A program made the translations under genes and the position numbers. From assembly GCA_035307765.1 (NCBI GenBank), contig DATGHU010000001.1:1-30144 (forward strand): DNA of 30,144 bases, read 5' to 3'. A model generated the notes under the pieces. It was given only the letters and a program-made list of their open reading frames with translations, made no database searches and was not told the DNA's origin. The DNA is from a bacterium (GTDB taxonomy: Bacteria > Sysuimicrobiota > Sysuimicrobiia > Sysuimicrobiales > Segetimicrobiaceae). How positions within the stretch are numbered: the stretch's first letter is position 1; each line of letters starts with the position of its first letter. Positions 23,866 to 30,144 of this stretch are shown here, piece by piece.

Positions 23866-24672
23866 GTGCGGTGGCTGGCGGTCACGGGGATCGGGCTCCT
23901 CTTCGCGGTCGTCTTGGGGGGAGATCCGCGCACCGCGACCGCCCTGCCCTCCCCGCCATCGAACTGGGCAGTCCTGATCGAGCACAACTCCTTCTCCGGC
24001 CGGTATCCCGACCTTCCCGTCGCGTACGCCAACTCCACGCGGATGCTCACCGTGCTGACGCGACGGGGGTGGTCGCCGGATCACATCCTCCTCCTCCGGA
24101 ACGATTTGGACCCGATCCTCCTCCAACGCTCCGTCGGCTGGCTGGCTGCGCGGGTCCGCCCCGGGGACACGGCGCTGCTGTACGTGGCGAGCGAGTACGA
24201 GTGGCTCGACAGGAACCTGGGTTGGGATCTGGTCATCCCCCCCCTCTGGAGGAACCTCCGGACGTCCAGGCGCGTGCTCATTGCCGAGGCCTGCTTCGCG
24301 CAGCGACTGGCGGACGCCGTCCGAGGGATCGCAGGGGTCGCCCTCCCCGCGGTGGGTCGGGACGAATGGGATTGGTGGGGCGTCCGAGAGACCGGGAAGA
24401 TTATGCGTGGGGCGCCGTTCACCTATTTTCTGGGGCGCGCGCTCGCCGCTCAGCCGGAGGGGGCTCCGCTCGACTTTGCCGCCGCGTTCCCCGAGGCGGT
24501 CGCCGGCGCCCGGGAGTATTTCCGCACGGTGATCGCCACCACCCCGGGGGCGTTGGATTCGTTCCACGACCGGGGTAGCCATCCCGAACGCCTCGCCCGC
24601 TTCCCCAACCCCCATTTGGTGGGCGGGGACGAGACCGTGGAACCGGCGCTCCAGGCCGCCTCCGCCCCGTAG
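23866..24672 (+). CDS. Secreted caspase-like (clan CD) protein lacking the catalytic histidine
   Basis: From the GTG at 23866, with GAAGGA nine bases upstream, this encodes 268 residues with a signal peptide (about residues 1-25, ending TATALP). The mature part resembles clan CD cysteine peptidases (caspase/legumain fold): NWAVLIEHNSF for the first strand, YANSTRMLTVLTRRGWSPDHILLLRNDLD, then DTALLYVASEYEW where the dyad His-Gly is expected, and VLIAEACFAQRLADAVRG where the catalytic Cys sits. The Cys is retained but the His is replaced, so proteolysis is doubtful. The later GAPFTYFLGRALAAQ fits the fold's last helix. A longer start at 23809 would overlap the divergent promoter. Fold assignment is by motif pattern. 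Confidence 0.62.
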   Translation: MRWLAVTGIGLLFAVVLGGDPRTATALPSPPSNWAVLIEHNSFSGRYPDLPVAYANSTRMLTVLTRRGWSPDHILLLRNDLDPILLQRSVGWLAARVRPGDTALLYVASEYEWLDRNLGWDLVIPPLWRNLRTSRRVLIAEACFAQRLADAVRGIAGVALPAVGRDEWDWWGVRETGKIMRGAPFTYFLGRALAAQPEGAPLDFAAAFPEAVAGAREYFRTVIATTPGALDSFHDRGSHPERLARFPNPHLVGGDETVEPALQAASAP

Positions 24673-24704
24673 TTTCATTCGCATCTCCCGCCGCACGACT
24701 TCGG

Positions 24705-25229
24705 CTATGGCTTATGCTCCCGGCCCCATTCCATTTGGGCCTCCCGGAGCAGATCGACCGCGTGCCGAAGCACCGGGAGAATCACGGTCAGCCACTCGCG
24801 AACGCCCCGCGGGCTGCCGGGGAGGTTCACAATCAGGGTCCGGCCGCGGATCCCGGCGACGGCCCGCGAGAGCATGGCCAGCGGCGCTGCGGACACGGTC
24901 GCCACGCGCGCCGCCTCGGGGATGCCGGGCACCTGGCGCTCGATCACCCTGAGGGTGGCTTCGGGGGTCACGTCCTTGGGCGCCACGCCGCTGCCGCCGG
25001 TGGTCAGCACGAGATCGACCTGCAGCGTATCGGCCATGTCGGCCAGCGTTTTGGCGATCATCTCAAGGTCGTCGGGCACCACGATGTGGGCGATCACCTC
25101 GGCTCCCTCGGCCGCCAGCGCCTGGGCGAGGTACTGTCCGCTTTCGTTCTTACCCTGACCGCGGCTGACGCGTTCGCTCGCCGTGACGATCCCGCAGCGC
25201 ACGCCGCTGAGCCGCTTCTCGGCGGTCAT
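24705..25229 (-). CDS. moaB: MogA/MoaB family molybdopterin adenylyltransferase
   Basis: A 174-residue protein of the MoCF-binding fold: CGIVTASERVSRGQGKNESGQYL at the N-terminus, DLVLTTGGSGVAPKDVTPEAT in the active-site loop, RAVAGIRGRTLIVNLPGSPRGVREWL toward the C-terminus. These are the standard motifs of enzymes that adenylate molybdopterin before metal insertion by MoeA. Whether it is Mog or a MoaB-type enzyme cannot be told by motif. It overlaps moaC by 4 bases (ATGA), so the two are coupled, and moeA lies two genes upstream. Confidence 0.9.
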   Translation of the reverse strand: MTAEKRLSGVRCGIVTASERVSRGQGKNESGQYLAQALAAEGAEVIAHIVVPDDLEMIAKTLADMADTLQVDLVLTTGGSGVAPKDVTPEATLRVIERQVPGIPEAARVATVSAAPLAMLSRAVAGIRGRTLIVNLPGSPRGVREWLTVILPVLRHAVDLLREAQMEWGREHKP

Positions 25230-25774
25230 CGACCGCGCCTCCCCACCCGGCTGCGCCGAGCCGCCGGTTCGCGGCGGATGTAGGTCCCGGATTTGCCCCC
25301 GGACTTCCGCGCCAGCCGGATGTGCTCGATGCGCATCCCGCGCTCGACGGCCTTGAGCATATCGTAGATGGTCAACCCGGCCGCGGCCACGGCGACGAGT
25401 GCCTCCATCTCCGCGCCGGTGCGCCCGACCGTCCGCACCCGCGCCGTGATCTCCACCCGGGAGCGGCGCGGATCGGGGGTCAGCTCGACGGCGATCCCGC
25501 TCAGCGCAATCGGGTGACAGAGCGGGATCAGCTCCCAGGTCCGCTTGGCGGCGGCGATCGCGGCGATCTGCGCGACCGCGAGCACATCGCCCTTACGAGC
25601 CGCCCCGCGGGTGATCATGCGGAGGGTGGCGGGTGCCATCACCACGGCGCCCCGGGCGATCGCCTCCCGAACGGTCTCCGGCTTGTCGCCCACATCGACC
25701 ATCCGCGCCCGTCCCAGGCGGTCCAGATGGGTCAGCGGCCGCCGGGCGGCCCGGTCAGTGGACACGCTTCCCAT
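25226..25774 (-). CDS. moaC: Cyclic pyranopterin monophosphate synthase MoaC
   Basis: A 182-residue MoaC, which with MoaA converts GTP to cyclic pyranopterin monophosphate. Conserved blocks: ARMVDVGDKPETVREAIARG, KGDVLAVAQIAAIAAAKRTWELIPLCHPI (the CHP motif), VRTVGRTGAEMEALVAVAAAGLTIYDMLKA with the catalytic Asp and Lys, and RKSGGKSGTY with the second catalytic lysine. The first roughly 20 residues are non-conserved, and the true start might be inside. The start codon region lies within the end of the upstream acyl-CoA synthetase gene (about 20-base overlap). The C-terminal tail is arginine-rich. Confidence 0.93.
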   Translation of the reverse strand: MGSVSTDRAARRPLTHLDRLGRARMVDVGDKPETVREAIARGAVVMAPATLRMITRGAARKGDVLAVAQIAAIAAAKRTWELIPLCHPIALSGIAVELTPDPRRSRVEITARVRTVGRTGAEMEALVAVAAAGLTIYDMLKAVERGMRIEHIRLARKSGGKSGTYIRREPAARRSRVGRRGR

Positions 25775-27335
25775 ACCCGCGCCAGTACGGTTCGCGCAGC
25801 TCGTGCTTCGTGATCTTCCCGGTCCCGGTCTTCGGGAGGGTCTCCCGAAACTCCACCGAGCTCGGCACCTTGAAACCCGCCAGGCGGCGCCGGCAGTGCG
25901 CGATGATCTCTTCCGCCGCCACCCGCTGCCCCGGCTTGAGCACGACCAGGGCCTTCGGGGTCTCCCCCCACCGTTCGTCGGGCACCGCGATCACCGAACA
26001 CTCGAACACCGCGGGGTGGGCGGCGAGCGCCTTCTCGATCTCCACCGAGGAGATGTTCTCGCCCCCGCTGATGATGATGTCCTTCTTGCGGTCCACAATC
26101 GTCGTGTAGCCTTCGGCGTCGACGACGGCCATGTCGCCGGTGTGAAACCATCCGTCGCGGATCACCGCCGCCGTCGCCTCCGGGTCCCGAAAATACCCGT
26201 CCATCACGACGTTGCTTCGGGTCACGATCTCGCCCACGCTCTTGCCGTCGGCCGGCACCTCGCGTCCGTCTCCGTCCACCACCCGCATGTCCACCCCGAT
26301 CACCTCGAACCCGGTCGTGGAGCGCCGCCGCAGGTCGTCCTCGCCCCCGCCCCCCAGGTGCGCCTTGGGGAGCGCCTTCGAGAGGAGCGGCGAGGTCTCG
26401 GTCAGCCCGTAGCCGACGACGCAGAGGCACCCCAGCTTCTCCTCCATCGCCCGGATCAGGCTGGGGGAGGCCGGTGCGCCGCCGCTGACGGCCCGGCGCA
26501 GGCTGGTCAGGTCAAACGTCCCGATCGTCGGCTCGTTGATCAGCGTGTTGTAGATCGTGGGCACCCCGAGCAGGATCGTGATCCGCTCCCGATCGATGAG
26601 CCGCAGAATGTCCCGGGCCGTGATCTTGCGCAGCATGACGTGGGTCCCGCCGACCGCGGTGAGGGATTGAGGAGTCCCCCAGCCGTTCACGTGAAAGAGC
26701 GGGACGACGTGCAGGACCCGGTCGGCGTCCGACATCCGCATCGTGACGCTGAAATACAGCGCGTGGAGCGCCAGCGCGCGGTGGGTGAGCGCCACGCCCT
26801 TGGGGCGCCCGGTCGTGCCGCTGGTGTAAAACAGCTCGCAGACGGCATTCTCGTCCACCTGCAGAATCTCCGGTCCCGGATCGGGGGTGGCCCGGGCGAG
26901 CAGCGTCTCGTACTGGTGCGCTTCCGGATCCTCCCCCTCGATGATGACCGCGTGGCGAAGCGATGGGAGACTTCCCCGCACGCGGTCGACGAGATCCTGG
27001 AAGTCGCGGTGGTAGCAGAGCACCGTGGCCCCGCAGTGGCCAAGGACGTAGGCGATCTCCTCGGGGGCGAGGCGGATGTTGATCGGCGTCAGGACGCCGC
27101 CCGCCTGCGGCACGCCGTAGTAGGCCTCAAGCAAATGGTGGGTGTTGTAGTCGATGAACGCCACCCGGCCGCCGGGCGACACCCCGAGGCTGCGCAGCGC
27201 GCCCGCGAGCCGGTCGACCCGCTCGCCGAACTCGCGGTAGGTGAAACGGCGCTCCTCGTCCACGACCCCGATCTTGTCGCCGAAGTTCCGCACCGCCCTG
27301 CGCTTGTAATCGAGCGGCGTCAGGGGAACGAACAT
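25755..27335 (-). CDS. AMP-forming fatty acyl-CoA synthetase
   Basis: A 526-residue member of the ANL adenylating enzymes. Motifs in order are FYTSGTTGRPKGVALTHRAL (phosphate loop, near 170-190), VPLFHVNGWGTP, GYGLTETSP, WFHTGDMAVVDAEGY, DRKKDIIISGGENISSVEIE hinge, and the C-terminal catalytic lysine in KTGTGKITK. Together these identify a fatty-acid-type acyl-CoA ligase that activates a carboxylic acid with ATP and CoA. Chain length is not predictable. The ATG at 27335 follows GGGAGGG about 7 bases upstream, so the 69 extra codons of the open frame are excluded. It sits in the molybdenum-cofactor gene run, with 71 bases to moeA and overlapping moaC, without an obvious link to that pathway. 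Confidence 0.9.
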   Translation of the reverse strand: MFVPLTPLDYKRRAVRNFGDKIGVVDEERRFTYREFGERVDRLAGALRSLGVSPGGRVAFIDYNTHHLLEAYYGVPQAGGVLTPINIRLAPEEIAYVLGHCGATVLCYHRDFQDLVDRVRGSLPSLRHAVIIEGEDPEAHQYETLLARATPDPGPEILQVDENAVCELFYTSGTTGRPKGVALTHRALALHALYFSVTMRMSDADRVLHVVPLFHVNGWGTPQSLTAVGGTHVMLRKITARDILRLIDRERITILLGVPTIYNTLINEPTIGTFDLTSLRRAVSGGAPASPSLIRAMEEKLGCLCVVGYGLTETSPLLSKALPKAHLGGGGEDDLRRRSTTGFEVIGVDMRVVDGDGREVPADGKSVGEIVTRSNVVMDGYFRDPEATAAVIRDGWFHTGDMAVVDAEGYTTIVDRKKDIIISGGENISSVEIEKALAAHPAVFECSVIAVPDERWGETPKALVVLKPGQRVAAEEIIAHCRRRLAGFKVPSSVEFRETLPKTGTGKITKHELREPYWRGYGKRVH

Positions 27336-27406
27336 CGCGCACCCTCCCTGGACCCTCTGATCCCATCCACCCCCCACCATGGGCCGTCGACGGGAGCGGG
27401 GACGGC

Positions 27407-28651
27407 TTACGGATCGAACAACTCGACGTCGACCTCGGCCCCCGCGGCCACCCCCCCCTGCCCGAGAGGGACGACCACCAGGCCGTCGGCCCGGGTCATC
27501 GTCGTCATGATCCCGGATTTCCCGAGCTGCGGCACGGCCCACAACACCCCGTCGCGCTCCTCGAGCAACACCCGCACGTGGTCCTCCCGACCCCCGGCGG
27601 AGGGAACGCGCCCGTCCATCCGGGCGCGGACGCTCCGGCCGAAACGTCGTTCCGCGGTCCGGCCGGCGAGCCCGCGCAGCAGATCGCGGACGAACACATC
27701 AAAGATCACCATCCCGCTCACGGGGTGGCCGGGCAGCCCGAGGATCGGCGTGCCGCCGACGAGGCCGAGGATCGTCGGCTTCCCGGGCTTGATGCTGACC
27801 CCGTGCACCACGACGCCCGGCCGTCCCAGCGTGTTGATCGCCCAAGCGACGGAGTCCTTTTCCCCGACCGAGCTCCCCCCGCTGACCAAGACGAGGTCGG
27901 CCGCCGCGCACGCCGACCGCATCGCCCCAAGCAGCCGATCCCGGTCGTCGGGGATGATCTCGTACACATCGGGTACCCCCCCCTCCTGCTCGACGAGGGC
28001 CGAGATCGTGTATGTATTGATGTCGCGGACCTGGCCGGTGGCAGGATGGCGTTCGGGGGGGATGATCTCGTCGCCGGTGGCGAGCACCGCCACCCGGGGA
28101 CGGAGGAAGGCATCGACGTCGACGACCCCGATCCCCGCGAGCAGGCCGACATCCTGCGGGCGGAGCTGGGTGCCCCGGCGCAGCACCACGTCTCCCCGCC
28201 GAACGTCCTCGGCCCGGCGGATGACGTTCTCGCCGGGGGCGACCCGGCGTCCGACCTCGATCGCGTCGGCGCCTCGGGGTTCAACCTGCTCCAGCATAAT
28301 CACGGTATCGGTCCCCCGCGGCAGCATCCCACCGGTTGGGATGCGGGCCGCCCGACCCGAATCCACGGCGAACCTCGGCGACTCGCCCATCTGCACCTCG
28401 CCAACGATCGCCAGGCGCACCGGCCGCCCGTTGGCGACGCCCGCGGTGTCCGCGGAGCGGACCGCGTACCCGTCGACCGTGGACTTGTCGAACTCGGGAA
28501 GATCTTCGGAGGCGACCACGTCCTCGGCCAGGACCCGGCGGTAGGCGCGGCGCAGCGACACCCGCTCGGTCCCCCGGGGGACGGGCGTATAGGCTCGGGC
28601 GAAACGGGCGCGGGCGTCTGCGGGCGTGACGACGGTGAGAAACTCGGGCAT
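27407..28651 (-). CDS. moeA: Molybdopterin molybdenumtransferase MoeA
   Basis: A 414-residue MoeA, which inserts molybdate into adenylated molybdopterin. Seen in order are LPEFDKSTVDGYAVRSADT (domain with the active-site region), RIPTGGMLPRGTDTVIMLEQ, LRPQDVGLLAGIGV, VAVLATGDEII, the MoCF-binding loop LVLVSGGSSVGEKD, GKPTILG and ILGLPGHPVSGMVIF, then a C-terminal beta domain. Length and motif order are normal. It starts at an ATG 28 bases after the end of the Kbl-like gene, and no separate promoter is obvious, so it may be co-transcribed with it. Confidence 0.94.
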   Translation of the reverse strand: MPEFLTVVTPADARARFARAYTPVPRGTERVSLRRAYRRVLAEDVVASEDLPEFDKSTVDGYAVRSADTAGVANGRPVRLAIVGEVQMGESPRFAVDSGRAARIPTGGMLPRGTDTVIMLEQVEPRGADAIEVGRRVAPGENVIRRAEDVRRGDVVLRRGTQLRPQDVGLLAGIGVVDVDAFLRPRVAVLATGDEIIPPERHPATGQVRDINTYTISALVEQEGGVPDVYEIIPDDRDRLLGAMRSACAAADLVLVSGGSSVGEKDSVAWAINTLGRPGVVVHGVSIKPGKPTILGLVGGTPILGLPGHPVSGMVIFDVFVRDLLRGLAGRTAERRFGRSVRARMDGRVPSAGGREDHVRVLLEERDGVLWAVPQLGKSGIMTTMTRADGLVVVPLGQGGVAAGAEVDVELFDP

Positions 28652-28679
28652 CGCACCCCCAAGTATAGCACCCAGCCGC

Positions 28680-29861
28680 CTAGCCGATCAGGCCGAGCTC
28701 CCGTCCCACCCGTGCGAAGACCTCCAGCGCCTGTGCCAAGTCCGCGGGGCTGTGCCCGGCCGTGACGATCGTCCGCAGCCGGGCTTTGCCGCGAGGCACC
28801 GTGGGGAAGCCGATCGCCAGCGCGAACACCCCCGTCTCGAAGAGGCGGTCGGAGAACCGAACGGCGAGCGCCTCGTCCCCGACCATCACCGGGGTGATCG
28901 GGGTTTCGCTGCGCCCCGTATCGTACCCGAGGCGCTGAAGCCCCGCCTTGAAGGCTCGGGTGTTGTCCCACAGCCGATCGATGAGGCCCGGCTCCTGTTC
29001 GATCAGGTCGAGGGCCGCGATGGCCGTCGCGGCGACCGAGGGAGGGTGGGACGTGCTGAACAGCAGAGGGCGGGCCCGCTGCATCAGGTATTCAACCAGC
29101 CGCAGGCTGCCGGCCACGTAGCCGCCCAGTCCGGCCCACGCCTTGCTGAGGGTCCCGACCTGAATGTCCACCAGCCCGTGCAGGTGGAAGTGTTCGACGG
29201 TTCCCCGGCCGGCCGCCCCCACGACCCCGCTGGCGTGCGCGTCGTCCACCATCATGATCGCCCCGAACTCCCGGGCCAGCGCGACCAGCTCCGCCAGCGG
29301 GGCGATGTCGCCGTCCATGCTGAACACCCCGTCGGTGATGACGAGCACCCGCCGCGCCGACCGGGATTCCTCCAGGCACCGCCGCGCCGCCGCGACGTCG
29401 CGGTGGGGAAAGATCTTTCGGCCCGCGCCGCTCAACCGGCAGCCGTCGATGATGCTGGCGTGGTTCAGCTCGTCGCTGACGACCACATCTTCCTTCCCCA
29501 GGAGGGCGGACACGGTGCCGGCGTTCGCCGCGAACCCGGATTGAAAGAGCAGCGCCGATTCCGTGCGCTTGAACGCCGCGAGCCGCACCTCCAGTGCCCG
29601 GTGGATCGCCATGTTCCCGGCGATCGTCCGCACCGCCCCCGAACCGACCCCGCATTCGTCGATCGCCCGACGCGCCGCCGCCTTGAGTCGGGGGTGATTG
29701 GCCAGGCCGAGATAGTTGTTCGAACAGAGGTTGATAACCCGGCGGCCGTCGTAGACGCAGACGGGAGCCTGTTCCCCCTGGAGTTCGCGCGGCCAGCGGA
29801 ACGCCCCCTGTTCGCGGAGTTCGGCGATTTCCCGATCGATAAACGCCAGGGGGCTGTTCAC
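28680..29861 (-). CDS. kbl: Alpha-oxoamine synthase: glycine C-acetyltransferase (Kbl) or BioF-like
   Basis: A 393-residue PLP enzyme of fold type I. Key parts are NLCSNNYLGLANHPRLKAAA, CGVGSGAVRTIAGN, FQSGFAANAGTVSALLG, DELNHASIIDGCRLSGA, MVDDAHASGVVGAAGRG with the PLP-binding Asp and His, and TLSKAWAGLGGYVAG with the Schiff-base lysine. RPLLFSTSHPPSVAA follows. The enzyme condenses an amino acid with an acyl-CoA: glycine with acetyl-CoA in Kbl, alanine with pimeloyl-CoA in BioF. The N-terminal pattern and length favour Kbl, but dual Kbl/BioF enzymes look like this and no tdh or bio gene is nearby. A GTG at 29861 is chosen because GAGG lies six bases upstream. A GTG at 29873 is the alternative. 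Confidence 0.85.
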   Translation of the reverse strand: MNSPLAFIDREIAELREQGAFRWPRELQGEQAPVCVYDGRRVINLCSNNYLGLANHPRLKAAARRAIDECGVGSGAVRTIAGNMAIHRALEVRLAAFKRTESALLFQSGFAANAGTVSALLGKEDVVVSDELNHASIIDGCRLSGAGRKIFPHRDVAAARRCLEESRSARRVLVITDGVFSMDGDIAPLAELVALAREFGAIMMVDDAHASGVVGAAGRGTVEHFHLHGLVDIQVGTLSKAWAGLGGYVAGSLRLVEYLMQRARPLLFSTSHPPSVAATAIAALDLIEQEPGLIDRLWDNTRAFKAGLQRLGYDTGRSETPITPVMVGDEALAVRFSDRLFETGVFALAIGFPTVPRGKARLRTIVTAGHSPADLAQALEVFARVGRELGLIG

Positions 29862-30109
29862 GCATCGCCTCACGGAAAAGCGTAGGACCGGCGCCGATCA
29901 CGGGCGCGTGCCATTATTTCGCGTTCCCGGTTCGCGGTCTCCTCCCCGGGCACTCACGGACATCAAACGGCCCGGCGCCGGCGTTACACGGGGAGTCCGA
30001 CCAATCCAAACCGCGGCGGCCGGTGTAGTAGTGGGGGAACGGGCACACGGAACCGGGGGGTGGGCCCCCGACGCCGGCCCGGTCCAATCCCCGCCCTGGA
30101 GGATCCACG

Positions 30110-30144
30110 ATGCGACCGAATGGGTCACCGCACGATCGGCTTCG
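30110..30144 (+). CDS. Possible gene start, cut by the window edge
   Basis: An ATG preceded by TGGAGGATCC (GGAGG 8 bases upstream) opens a plus-strand frame MRPNGSPHDRL that runs off the end of the window. The 248 bases between it and the divergent Kbl-like gene contain no gene I can support and presumably hold the two promoters. Only 11 codons are visible, so no function can be given. Confidence 0.35.
   Translation, partial: MRPNGSPHDRL

Noticed and set aside
25545-28544. A 999-codon open frame on the plus strand across the molybdenum-cofactor genes.
   Set aside because: It is antisense to moaC, the acyl-CoA synthetase and moeA, all with clear motifs. The product is low-complexity Arg/Pro/His-rich with no domain, a common artefact of GC-rich codon use.
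28626-29885. A 419-codon plus-strand frame opposite the Kbl-like gene.
   Set aside because: It mirrors a well-conserved PLP enzyme and encodes a domain-free, charged, repetitive sequence.
1-30144. A CRISPR array.
   Set aside because: No regularly spaced short repeats were seen. The only direct repeats are the three ssrA-derived sites.

Overview
The window is GC-rich bacterial DNA with no rRNA and no complete tRNA gene. Gene content (tmRNA, SmpB, an ABC-F ATPase, molybdenum-cofactor genes, several large STAND regulators with LuxR or class III cyclase domains) fits an uncultivated soil or sediment lineage of the Chloroflexota / Armatimonadota / CSP1-3 kind. That placement is a guess from gene style, not from a marker comparison.

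The window has two halves. The right half (about 20,450-30,144) looks like stable chromosome: ssrA and smpB, a PaaI-type thioesterase, an ABC-F protein, a divergent caspase-like secreted protein, then a minus-strand run of moaB/mog, moaC, an acyl-CoA synthetase, moeA and a Kbl/BioF-type enzyme. Genes are tightly packed with short overlaps.

The left half (about 1,470-20,450) is an accessory region built as a tandem array of elements integrated at the 3' end of ssrA. The ssrA 3' end at 20,448-20,471 is repeated exactly as a 24-bp direct repeat at 9,849-9,872 and 1,546-1,569. Both outlying copies are followed on the right by the C-terminal end of the same kind of tyrosine integrase, which is a frameshifted pseudogene at 9,905-10,590 and a short remnant at 1,602-1,735. 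Element 1 (about 1,570-9,850) carries a small membrane peptide, a secreted protein, a STAND-TPR-LuxR regulator, an IS256-type transposase scrap, a second tRNA-like 3' end, a sulfite-dehydrogenase-like molybdoenzyme with cytochrome c and MOSC protein, and a truncated second integrase. Element 2 (about 9,873-20,448) carries an SLC13-type transporter with a fused cyclic-nucleotide-binding domain, a stand-alone cyclic-nucleotide-binding protein, two class III cyclase-STAND-TPR proteins (one also with a LuxR domain), a methyltransferase scrap and a secreted cupin.

The most interesting reading is that element 2 is a self-contained cyclic-nucleotide signalling module. Two cyclases gated by STAND/TPR sensors sit beside two cyclic-nucleotide receptors, one of them a membrane transporter. 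Both cyclase genes are preceded by the same short near-palindromic motif at a similar distance. The function (stress signalling, regulation of anion uptake or, more speculatively, defence) cannot be settled from sequence alone.
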